Source: Clostridiales bacterium (GTDB lineage Bacteria; Bacillota_A; Clostridia; Saccharofermentanales; Saccharofermentanaceae). From it: a stretch of 13,623 nt of DNA. Positions 1-5,879 of this stretch are shown here, in pieces. Below the pieces are notes generated by a model that was not told the origin of the DNA, did no database searches, and was given only the letters and a program-made list of their open reading frames with translations. A program made the position numbers and the translations under genes. The first letter of the stretch is position 1. Every line of letters begins with the position of its first letter. The stretch is from the NCBI GenBank assembly GCA_024695545.1, contig JAILHZ010000103.1, positions 1-13,623 of the forward strand, in the 5' to 3' direction.

Positions 1-74
1 GACGGGATCAGAAGCAGAAAAGTAATGATCAGGATCAAGACTCTGTTTTTGACTACGGCCTTAGAAAAACTCAT
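1..74 (-). CDS. MMPL/RND-family transporter, N-terminal fragment (partial)
   Basis: This is the first 24 complete codons of a gene that runs off the left edge. The start ATG lies at 74-72 and overlaps the TGA stop of the DUF308 gene as ATGA, so the two are probably translationally coupled. The visible protein begins MSFSKAVVKNR, followed by a strongly hydrophobic stretch (VLILIITFLLLIP). From memory, a short basic segment leading straight into the first membrane helix is typical of MMPL/YdfJ-like RND exporters of Firmicutes. The family call rests on only about 24 residues and on context (downstream of a TetR regulator and a small membrane protein). Any polytopic membrane protein could start similarly. 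That a gene starts here is well supported; the identity is moderate. Confidence 0.55.
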   Translation of the reverse strand, partial: MSFSKAVVKNRVLILIITFLLLIP

Positions 75-685
75 TTTCTATCTCCCTTCCAAGATATATC
101 GTCGTATTCCGGATCGATATGATCGGGGTACTGGTTCTTGATGATTTTTACGGTACAGATCGCGACCGCAAGATTCAGGATCCCTTCGAGGACCAGCGCG
201 ATGCCGAGGAAAGTTACCAGCACTTCCGCCGAGGATCCCGGACGGAACATCAGCAGGAGGCCGAAGATACCTGTCACGACTGCCGTTCCGAAGATGAACC
301 ACCAGTCACGGATTCCGAATACTTTCGCATCCTTTGCGATACGCAGTTTGAAAAAAGCATCTGCCATGATGAGAACGCCCATGGCGATCAGGATCAGGCT
401 TACAGCGTGAAGCGGGTGCACCAGCACCGCGATACCCAGGACCGCAAGGATGGAACCGAACTCCAGGTCGTACTGGAAAGCCAGTCGGAAAAGGTCTTTC
501 GAGAAATATCCGATGATCTTGACGATACCGAAAACGATCATCGCGATCCCGAGGAGTGTACCCATAAGTTTCGTGCCGATATCTGCGTGAAGAATGAATC
601 CGATGCCCAGGAGACAGAAGATCAGGGACATGACCACATATCCGGATTTCGCGATCCGCATCGGTGCAATTCGTCTCATATTCAT
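71..685 (-). CDS. DUF308 / HdeD-like small integral membrane protein
   Basis: A polytopic membrane protein of about 204 residues with paired hydrophobic segments: roughly 17-36, 38-60, 76-92, 95-108, 127-145 and 152-175. A short charged C-terminal tail follows (from about residue 180: KIIKNQYPDHIDPEYDD). The repeated pattern of 'hydrophobic helix – GI(A/G) – helix', including MGTLLGIAMIVFGIVKI and FLGIALVLEGILNL, matches the DUF308/HdeD family. Members sit in the cytoplasmic membrane; HdeD itself is linked to acid resistance in enterobacteria, but function in Firmicutes is unclear. A strong GGAGGTGA lies at 692-699. The ATG at 685 (9-nt spacing) is preferred, but GTG at 688 (6 nt) directly before it is also possible. 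The stop overlaps the next gene's start (ATGA), so the two proteins may act together in the membrane. Confidence 0.8.
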   Translation of the reverse strand: MNMRRIAPMRIAKSGYVVMSLIFCLLGIGFILHADIGTKLMGTLLGIAMIVFGIVKIIGYFSKDLFRLAFQYDLEFGSILAVLGIAVLVHPLHAVSLILIAMGVLIMADAFFKLRIAKDAKVFGIRDWWFIFGTAVVTGIFGLLLMFRPGSSAEVLVTFLGIALVLEGILNLAVAICTVKIIKNQYPDHIDPEYDDISWKGDRK

Positions 686-764
686 CACATGTCACCTCCA
701 AATAGCAGTCTTATTTATCATCTGGTAACAGGATACGGCGCGCCCGCTTCAGGCGAAACGGACA
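686..764 (-). promoter_or_regulatory. Leader and presumed promoter region of the DUF308–transporter operon
   Basis: This gap lies between the TetR terminator and the DUF308 start. It holds the strong ribosome binding site (GGAGGTGA, minus strand, 692-699) and an 8-bp GGCGCGCC palindrome at 738-745. No convincing -35/-10 pair is visible. Because a terminator precedes it, the operon needs its own promoter here, and the upstream TetR-family protein is a plausible repressor. No operator could be assigned. Confidence 0.35.
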
Positions 765-801
765 GAAAAAAGCCCCGTGCCTAAAATTCAGACACGGGGC
801 T
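765..801 (-). terminator. Rho-independent terminator downstream of the TetR-family gene
   Basis: Read on the minus strand, a perfect 9-bp stem AGCCCCGTG / CACGGGGCT (793-801 with 771-779) encloses a 13-nt loop. It is followed at once by a run of six T (771-766). It begins about 22 nt past the TetR stop codon. This is a textbook intrinsic terminator and it separates the regulator from the DUF308–transporter pair. Confidence 0.9.
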
Positions 802-822
802 GAATATGTCTAAAAATTTGTT

Positions 823-1392
823 TTACGGATTCTCCGCGGCTCTTCTGATCATCTCCTCGGCCATGCCCTTATAGAGCTGGCAGAAGCGGATGATATGCTC
901 TTCAACGTTCGTCTCCATCTTCTGGTTGAGCCACTCGATCGTAAGACCGAAGCATTCACAACGGTAGAAGCGGAGGATGATCTCCGCATCGGACGGCGCG
1001 ATCTTCACATCGCGGAATAGTGTTTTTGCATAGGTAGTAACGACGTAGTCACATACCTTCCACAGGTACATCTCGAAGACATCGCGGCTGACGGAGTTAT
1101 AGATGTGCAGGATCGCACGGCGCTTCTGCTCACAGAATGAAACCGCTACGCGGAGCGCAGTCTCGATCGAGTCGATCGTATCGTACTTGGTAATGATACT
1201 GTCGGCATCGTCCTTGATCATCTCCTCGACCAGGGACGGCAGATCCTGATAGTAGTAATAGAAAGAATTCCTGTTGATGCCGCACTTCTCGACGATCATC
1301 TTGACCGTGATAGAGGACATCGGAAGCTCCTCGAGAAGGTCCACAAATGTCTTCTTGATGGCATCTTTCATGAAACTCGGCATAAGCGTCAT
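823..1392 (-). CDS. TetR/AcrR-family transcriptional regulator
   Basis: A cytoplasmic DNA-binding repressor-type protein of about 189 residues. The N-terminal helix-turn-helix is seen at about residues 8-55: MKDAIKKTFVDLLEE, then SITVKMIVEKCGINRNSFYYYYQDLPSLVEEM, whose recognition-helix region is the classic TetR pattern (…V…CG…R.SFY.YY.DL..L). The helical C-terminal half, about 60-189, would bind ligand and dimerise; its ligand is not readable. An AAGGAG lies at 1395-1400 just before the chosen ATG at 1392. That spacing is short, and ATG at 1383 has a better one (11 nt), so the true start is 1392 or 1383. A further in-frame ATG at 1422 lies upstream of a TATAAT and is unlikely. It is followed by a terminator, then the DUF308 and transporter genes, which are its likely targets by position only. 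Confidence 0.85.
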   Translation of the reverse strand: MTLMPSFMKDAIKKTFVDLLEELPMSSITVKMIVEKCGINRNSFYYYYQDLPSLVEEMIKDDADSIITKYDTIDSIETALRVAVSFCEQKRRAILHIYNSVSRDVFEMYLWKVCDYVVTTYAKTLFRDVKIAPSDAEIILRFYRCECFGLTIEWLNQKMETNVEEHIIRFCQLYKGMAEEMIRRAAENP

Positions 1393-1410
1393 TGCTCCTT
1401 TCCGTCCCCT

Positions 1411-1416
1411 ATTATA
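1411..1416 (-). promoter_or_regulatory. Possible -10 element (TATAAT) for the TetR-family gene
   Basis: A perfect TATAAT is read on the minus strand 19 nt upstream of the ATG at 1392. Transcription would start near 1404 and leave a short leader holding the AAGGAG. No good -35 hexamer is seen at 16-18 nt spacing (ATACCA at best), so this would be a weak or regulated promoter. Confidence 0.4.
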
Positions 1417-1555
1417 CTCCATCCTGACATGCGTGGTATAATGAGCACATATTGAAGCTACCTACCCGACTGAATTTCGGGTTTTTCCGGGAGGGACGTG
1501 TATTCCGCCGGAATTGATAAATCCATGTATCCGGACTGACTGTTCCTTGAGAATT
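1417..1555. other. Intergenic region between TetR and serpin genes with a 13-bp perfect palindrome
   Basis: No gene is seen. It holds a perfect 13-bp palindrome, ATTCCG-C-CGGAAT, at 1502-1514, and a 6-bp hairpin ACCCGA/TCGGGT at 1464-1482 followed by TTTT on the plus strand. No plus-strand gene feeds that hairpin. No convincing terminator is seen for the minus-strand serpin gene, so some read-through into the TetR gene is possible. Confidence 0.4.
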
Positions 1556-2872
1556 TTATACGTTCTCGACAGTTCCCAGGAATACCGGAAGTCCTGTGTC
1601 CCGATCGACGATCGCATATGCATACGGACGGTCGCAGTATACTTTCTTCACTTCTTCCGGTTCCATCACGCAGCTCTCGGTCATGACTACAGCAGTTGCT
1701 GCAGCGGCCTTCGTGCCGGCACGGTCTACCTCGATGAATGTCTTATGAATGACATTGGAGATATAGGCATTGGATTTGCACATATTCGTAAAGTCTGCCT
1801 CTGCCGGGCTGAATGCATTCTTCATGCCCATTCTCTCGAGGATCTTCGGAAGCTCGATATCATACTCGCTCTTAAACTCCGGCATAAGTGTGTTTACTGA
1901 ATACTCATGAGAGCAGCTCTCCCAGAACTCCCAGTAATCCTCTGAAGTAAAGTTTGCCATGAACTCGTTGATATCGACATTCTCATCTTTCGGAAGGATC
2001 GTCAGGAATGTGTATTTCCCGTCGTCATAATCCTTTGTGAAACCTTCAGCCTTCGTGCTGCAGAAGTACACTCCCTCACTGCCGCTGAGCATCGTTACTT
2101 TCTGCTTCTCACCGGACGCGGTCGTGAATTCACCTTCCGCTACCTGATAGTCTTCGTACCGTTCCGCCCACTGCCCGTCGAAAGTGATCGCATTGACGAG
2201 CACCATGAGGCTTGTTGAGTCGACATCTTCGAGCAGTTTACTGATCCTGCCGTCCGTCTTCTTGCTGACCCATTCGTTGATCTTATCCGCTGTGCCCGCA
2301 TCAAACGGAAGCACATCCACTCCTGCCTCGTAATTCTTCTTTACGTATTCGAGATAATCATCATATACGCTCTGGCTTCTTCCCTCGTTGATCCAGAGAG
2401 AATTGGCGATCTTCAGGGAATCATTCTTCAGAGAATTCATGCGCTTCACGGAATACCCGAAAGCTTCCACGGTATCTCTTCCCGGCACCATTGTGTTCAT
2501 CATCTGATTCAGAGTGTCTCCGTTCGCGCCCGCCGCCGTCATCGACAGTGCAAAGAAGATCGAATCCGGAGAGATCATGACGTTCTTCCCGTCCGCCTCT
2601 TCTAAGCAGTTCTTCATCAGCTCGAAAATGAACTTCGCATATGCTTTTTTGTTCTCTTCATCTTCTTTTGCCGGCTCGTACGAAGAGCTCGTGATCGGCT
2701 TCTGAACGAGTTCAAAGATCGCTTCCTGCCCGTTCTCTCTTTTCTCTGTCAGCACGTTCATCGTCAGATTGTTATTCGCTGCTTTCTTCGCCGTTTTCTT
2801 TCCGCATCCCGTCGCCATCGACATCATCATCGAAGCGGTCAGCAGTAAAGTCATTATCTTTCTCGTTTTCAT
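1556..2872 (-). CDS. Secreted lipoprotein serpin (inhibitory-type serine protease inhibitor)
   Basis: A 438-residue serpin anchored to the outer face of the cell membrane. A lipoprotein signal peptide (residues 1-22, basic start then hydrophobic core) ends in the lipobox ATG-C, with Cys23 as lipidated residue; a Lys/Asn-rich linker follows. The serpin fold starts near residue 74. Family motifs are plain: SPDSIFFALSM with AGANG (101-117), NEWVSKKTDGRI (199-210), LVNAITFDGQW (225-235) and CDRPYAYAIVDRDTGLPVFLGTV (413-435). The hinge GTKAAAATAVV (386-396) has Thr at P14 and the Ala-rich P12-P9 needed for loop insertion, so it should be inhibitory. Counting from the hinge Gly as P15 puts P1-P1' at Ser400-Cys401. 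The loop is several residues longer on the P' side than in antitrypsin, so P1 is uncertain. The start at 2872 is chosen because of GAGGAAAT upstream and the immediate signal peptide. It stands alone, divergent from the regulator at 3072. The target protease is unknown. Confidence 0.93.
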   Translation of the reverse strand: MKTRKIMTLLLTASMMMSMATGCGKKTAKKAANNNLTMNVLTEKRENGQEAIFELVQKPITSSSYEPAKEDEENKKAYAKFIFELMKNCLEEADGKNVMISPDSIFFALSMTAAGANGDTLNQMMNTMVPGRDTVEAFGYSVKRMNSLKNDSLKIANSLWINEGRSQSVYDDYLEYVKKNYEAGVDVLPFDAGTADKINEWVSKKTDGRISKLLEDVDSTSLMVLVNAITFDGQWAERYEDYQVAEGEFTTASGEKQKVTMLSGSEGVYFCSTKAEGFTKDYDDGKYTFLTILPKDENVDINEFMANFTSEDYWEFWESCSHEYSVNTLMPEFKSEYDIELPKILERMGMKNAFSPAEADFTNMCKSNAYISNVIHKTFIEVDRAGTKAAAATAVVMTESCVMEPEEVKKVYCDRPYAYAIVDRDTGLPVFLGTVENV

Positions 2873-3071
2873 CGGTATTTCCTCTCTTTTCGTTTTTCGA
2901 TTACACATAAAAGACGCTACCAGTGCTTTTCCCGTTGCAAAAAATAAGTGCATCATCTACTTTTCGTGTTTTCCGATTTTGTCCTACTCCTCGCAAAAAG
3001 CACCTGCGCGGCGGGCTTGGCGAGTATGATACAATACTTCTGTATTCTATATAGGATCCGGGGATGAATGT
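2873..3071. promoter_or_regulatory. Divergent promoter region between serpin and response regulator, with two AAAAGCAC motifs
   Basis: This is a 199-bp non-coding gap driving the serpin leftwards and the two-component operon rightwards. It carries GTGCTTTT at 2923-2930 and AAAAGCAC at 2996-3003, the latter flanked by CGCA/TGCG (2992-2995 and 3005-3008). A ribosome binding site for the serpin (AGAGGAAAT) lies just before 2872. No strong -35/-10 pair is seen on the serpin side. Confidence 0.5.
3027..3035 (+). promoter_or_regulatory. Extended -10 promoter (TGATACAAT) for the response regulator–kinase operon
   Basis: TG-A-TACAAT matches an extended -10 element, with 5 of 6 bases of TATAAT. It lies inside the imperfect palindrome AGTAT-N6-ATACT (3023-3038). 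Transcription would start near 3042, about 30 nt before the ATG at 3072. A purine-rich GGGG at 3060-3063 serves as a modest ribosome binding site. No proper -35 is seen. Confidence 0.45.
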
Positions 3072-3767
3072 ATGCACTACGATTGTCTGATCATCGATGA
3101 TGAGCAGGTGCTCGCCGATAATACCTGCGAGTATTTCAATATGTTTGATGTCAAAACGAAGGCCGTCTACAGTAAGGCGGACGCGCTTTCCTTTTTCGAT
3201 GAGGATGATACCTCATTGATCCTTCTGGACATCAACCTCGGGGACGGTTCCGGATTCGAGCTCTGTAAGCACATCCGCTCCACAATGAATCTCCCGATCC
3301 TTTTCGTTTCTGCAAGAAATACCGATGACGATAAGATCATCGCGCTCAATATCGGCGGCGACGATTATGTCGAGAAGCCGTATTCGCTGGGCGTTCTTCT
3401 GGCAAAGGTAAAGGTCATGCTCCGCCGCTTCGGCACCATGAAAGAAAAAGAAACATCCGACACCTTCGAAGACGGCGCACTCTCGATCGATAAGAAAAAC
3501 AAGACCATCACCGTCAATGACGAGCCGAAGAAGCTCACCAGCATGGAGTTCTCTCTTCTTCTCTACCTCGTGGAAAACCCGAACCGTCTGATCACGAAGG
3601 CGGAGCTTTTCGATAACGTGTGGAAAGACAAGTTCACGTCCGACGGCACGCTGAATGTACATATCCGAAAACTCAGAGAGGCGATCGAGGAAGATCCAAA
3701 GAAACCGCAGCGTATCGAGACCGTCTGGAAAGAGGGATATAAGTACGTCACGGGGGCCGGCAAATGA
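3072..3767 (+). CDS. OmpR/PhoB-family response regulator (system 1)
   Basis: A cytoplasmic response regulator of 231 residues. The receiver domain (1-120) has the acidic pocket D9-D10, the phospho-acceptor D53 (in LLDINLGDGSG), S80 in the Thr/Ser switch position and K102 in EKPYS, where KPF is more usual. The winged-helix DNA-binding domain (about 132-228) shows LTSMEFSLLLYLVENPNRLITKAEL, the recognition-helix motif GTLNVHIRKLRE and the closing ETVWKEGYKY. The stop overlaps the kinase start as ATGA at 3764-3767, so regulator and kinase are translated together. The nearest downstream target by position is the ABC exporter at 5122, whose upstream gap holds four phased TTAAG repeats of the kind this family binds as tandem dimers. 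That link is inferred. Confidence 0.94.
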   Translation: MHYDCLIIDDEQVLADNTCEYFNMFDVKTKAVYSKADALSFFDEDDTSLILLDINLGDGSGFELCKHIRSTMNLPILFVSARNTDDDKIIALNIGGDDYVEKPYSLGVLLAKVKVMLRRFGTMKEKETSDTFEDGALSIDKKNKTITVNDEPKKLTSMEFSLLLYLVENPNRLITKAELFDNVWKDKFTSDGTLNVHIRKLREAIEEDPKKPQRIETVWKEGYKYVTGAGK

Positions 3768-5014
3768 GGAAGAAAAGATTTCTTATCTTCATCATACTGA
3801 CCTTTGTCATCGAAGGCGTGATCGCCGGTATTCTCCTTTACCGTTCGAGGGATATTGAGCAGGACACCGTCGCGATCAACGACTGCATCAAGGTCATCGA
3901 GGAAAACTTCGGTCAGACCGACAAATACCTCACTTCCCGTAACTATTCTCTCATCGGCATGGACGGGAAACTTCTTTATAAGAATGCGGAAGATATCTCC
4001 ACCAGCGTCAACGAGGCCGTCAAAAACAACGACACGATCCTCGACATAAAGCAGGGAGATAAAGTCGTTGGAAAAGTGCTTTTCCATAATGACACGCAGG
4101 ATCGGATCGAGAAGAACCAGCGGGCGATCACCGTCACGATCCTTGTCATTTCCGCCGTACAGGCAGCGATCATCATCGCATACGTGATCTACCTGAAAAA
4201 GACGATTGTAAAGCCGTTTGACGAGCTGTCCGGATTTGCCGAGCGCGTCGCCGGCGGCAACCTCGACATCCCGCTCCCGATGGACAAGAAGCACACGTTC
4301 GGTGCTTTTACCGAGGCATTCGATATCATGAGATCCGAGATCAAGAAGTCCCGCGCCGCGGAGAAAGCCGCAAACGACGCGAAGAAGGAAATGGTCGCGA
4401 AGCTCTCACACGACATTAAGACACCGGTCGCCTCAATTAAGTCTGCATCCGAATTCGGATATGAACTCGCGAAAGACGAGAAAGTGAAAGAACGCTTCAA
4501 CCTCATCAACTTCAAGGCTGACGAGCTCACCGTGCTGGTCGATAACCTCTTCCAGTCGAGCGTACACGAAGCGACGGAGATCACTGTCAGTCCGCGCGAA
4601 AATGACTCGTCCACCGTCAAAGATGCGATCCTTCACGCCGACTACTTAAAGCGCGCAGGTGTTTTTACGATCCCGGAATGCAAAGTCTTCACTGACAAGC
4701 TCCGCCTTCAGCAGGCCTTCGATAATGTATTCATTAATTCTTATAAGTACGCGGACACGAAGATCGAAGTGGACGCGAAGCTCGAGGGCGAATATCTGAA
4801 GATTTCTGTCCGTGACTTCGGCCCGGGCGTAACCGATGAGGAAGTTGCCGTATTAAAAGAAAAGTATAAGCGCGGTAAAAACAGCGAAGGCAAGGACGGC
4901 GCCGGCATCGGTCTGTATCTGGCATCGTACTTTCTGAAGGAGATGGACGGAGATATTCTGATCACCAATGAAGAGCCGGGCCTTCAGGTGCTTTTCCTGA
5001 TCCGCACGGTCTGA
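3764..5014 (+). CDS. Membrane sensor histidine kinase (system 1)
   Basis: A 416-residue kinase of the cytoplasmic membrane. TM1 is at about 7-25, an extracytoplasmic sensor at about 27-119, TM2 at about 121-143, and a HAMP-like linker at 146-195 beginning after VKPFDEL. The HisKA domain has the phospho-accepting H216 in KLSHDIKTPVAS. The ATPase domain has an N-box (QQAFDNVFINSYKYA, N321/N325), a G1 box DFGPG (351-355) and a glycine-rich G2 region KDGAGIGLYL (377-386). All catalytic parts are present, so it should be active. The sensor region, about 93 residues, is larger than that of intramembrane-sensing BceS kinases, so it probably senses an external signal itself. It overlaps the regulator by 4 nt. 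Two GTGCTTTT words lie inside (4076, 4302) and one near the end (4988), in more than one reading frame. The signal is unknown. Confidence 0.93.
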   Translation: MRKKRFLIFIILTFVIEGVIAGILLYRSRDIEQDTVAINDCIKVIEENFGQTDKYLTSRNYSLIGMDGKLLYKNAEDISTSVNEAVKNNDTILDIKQGDKVVGKVLFHNDTQDRIEKNQRAITVTILVISAVQAAIIIAYVIYLKKTIVKPFDELSGFAERVAGGNLDIPLPMDKKHTFGAFTEAFDIMRSEIKKSRAAEKAANDAKKEMVAKLSHDIKTPVASIKSASEFGYELAKDEKVKERFNLINFKADELTVLVDNLFQSSVHEATEITVSPRENDSSTVKDAILHADYLKRAGVFTIPECKVFTDKLRLQQAFDNVFINSYKYADTKIEVDAKLEGEYLKISVRDFGPGVTDEEVAVLKEKYKRGKNSEGKDGAGIGLYLASYFLKEMDGDILITNEEPGLQVLFLIRTV

Positions 5015-5041
5015 CGCTGGAGTTTCAGTGCTTTTCGAGAA

Positions 5042-5079
5042 TTAAGAAAGATTTAAGAGTTCCTTAAAGGCAGTTAAGA
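5042..5079 (+). promoter_or_regulatory. Four phased TTAAG direct repeats: predicted response-regulator binding sites before the ABC exporter
   Basis: TTAAG occurs at 5042, 5053 and 5074, with a TTAAA at 5064, giving spacings of 11, 11 and 10 bp. Each step is one helical turn, so all copies face the same side of the DNA. Tandem direct repeats at 10-11 bp just upstream of a promoter are typical of OmpR-family regulators. The array covers where the -35 should be, which fits an activator. The obvious candidate is the regulator encoded at 3072. A GTGCTTTT motif (5028-5035) lies immediately upstream. Confidence 0.65.
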
Positions 5080-5089
5080 CTTGAAAAAG

Positions 5090-5110
5090 TAAGATAGTGC
5101 CATAAGGAGG
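5090..5110 (+). promoter_or_regulatory. Possible -10 element and strong ribosome binding site of the ABC exporter operon
   Basis: TAAGAT at 5090-5095 is a plausible -10 placed just after the TTAAG array, with no consensus -35, as expected for a promoter needing an activator. AAGGAGG at 5104-5110 is a near-perfect Shine-Dalgarno sequence 11 nt before the ATG at 5122. The leader would be only about 20 nt. Confidence 0.5.
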
Positions 5111-5121
5111 CAAGAAACGCT

Positions 5122-5877
5122 ATGAATGAGATTATTAAAACACAGAAACTTTGCAAGACTTTTTCTAACGGCGGTGTGCAGCAGCACGTGCTCCGCAACA
5201 TCGACCTTTCGATCTATGAAGGTGATTTTACCGTAATTATGGGTGCCAGTGGCGCCGGTAAATCCACTCTTCTTTACGCCCTGTCCGGCATGGACAAGCC
5301 GACACTCGGTGAAGTTACTTTCGCAGGAAAGAACATCACCAAGGGAACACCGGATGACCTCGCTCTTTTCAGAAGAAAGAACTGCGGATTTGTCTTCCAG
5401 CAGACCTACCTCGTTGACTCCATGAGTGTTCTCGATAACGTTCTCGCAGCGGCACTTCTTGTTGAGAAGAATAAGAAGGCGGCAGGCACGAAAGCAAGAG
5501 ATGTTCTGAAGTCTGTCGATATCGATGAGAATCTCTGGAACAAATTCCCGACACAGCTCAGTGGCGGTGAAGCCCAGCGTGTCGGTATCGCAAGAGCTCT
5601 GATCAACGAGCCGAAACTCGTGTTCGCCGATGAGCCGACCGGAGCCCTGAACTCGACAACCGGTAAGGATGTCCTCGACGTTCTTACAAAAGCAAATGAT
5701 AACGGACAGTCCATCGTAATGGTTACCCACGATATCACATCCGCCCGTCGCGGCAACCGCATCCTCTACGTCAAAGACGGTGAGATCGCAGGTGAATGTG
5801 ACCTCGGGAAGTATGTTTCCGGCGACAAGGAGCGTCACCTGAAGCTTCGTGACTTCTTAGGCGGAATGGGGTGGTAA
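5122..5877 (+). CDS. ABC transporter ATP-binding protein (MacB/LolD/BceA type)
   Basis: A 251-residue ATPase subunit working with the FtsX-type permease that follows. Walker A is GASGAGKST (41-49), the Q-loop is Q93 in FVFQQTYL, the signature is QLSGGEAQR (145-153), Walker B is LVFADEPTGALN (166-177) and the switch His203 is in VTHD. ADEPTGALN and LSGGEAQRV are typical of the MacB/LolD/BceA group, which powers lipoprotein transport, peptide export or antimicrobial-peptide resistance. The subunit attaches to the inner face of the membrane. The stop is 2 nt before the permease ATG, so they form one operon. Its codon choice (AAG, GTT, CTC) seems smooth and like that of a well-expressed gene; this is an impression, not a calculation. 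The substrate cannot be told from sequence. Confidence 0.95.
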   Translation: MNEIIKTQKLCKTFSNGGVQQHVLRNIDLSIYEGDFTVIMGASGAGKSTLLYALSGMDKPTLGEVTFAGKNITKGTPDDLALFRRKNCGFVFQQTYLVDSMSVLDNVLAAALLVEKNKKAAGTKARDVLKSVDIDENLWNKFPTQLSGGEAQRVGIARALINEPKLVFADEPTGALNSTTGKDVLDVLTKANDNGQSIVMVTHDITSARRGNRILYVKDGEIAGECDLGKYVSGDKERHLKLRDFLGGMGW

Positions 5878-5879
5878 CC

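Noticed and set aside
119..784. Plus-strand open frame of about 221 codons over the DUF308 gene
   Set aside because: The product is extremely rich in Asp, Glu, His and Gln, as expected from reading a membrane gene backwards. It also runs through the minus-strand terminator.
1464..1486. Hairpin plus T-run as a plus-strand terminator
   Set aside because: No plus-strand gene lies upstream, the stem is only 6 bp, and the minus-strand reading lacks a T-run.
5074..5838. Antisense open frame of about 254 codons opposite the ABC ATPase
   Set aside because: It is a shadow of the ATPase, which has every catalytic motif on the plus strand. The antisense product matches nothing and would run into the exporter promoter.
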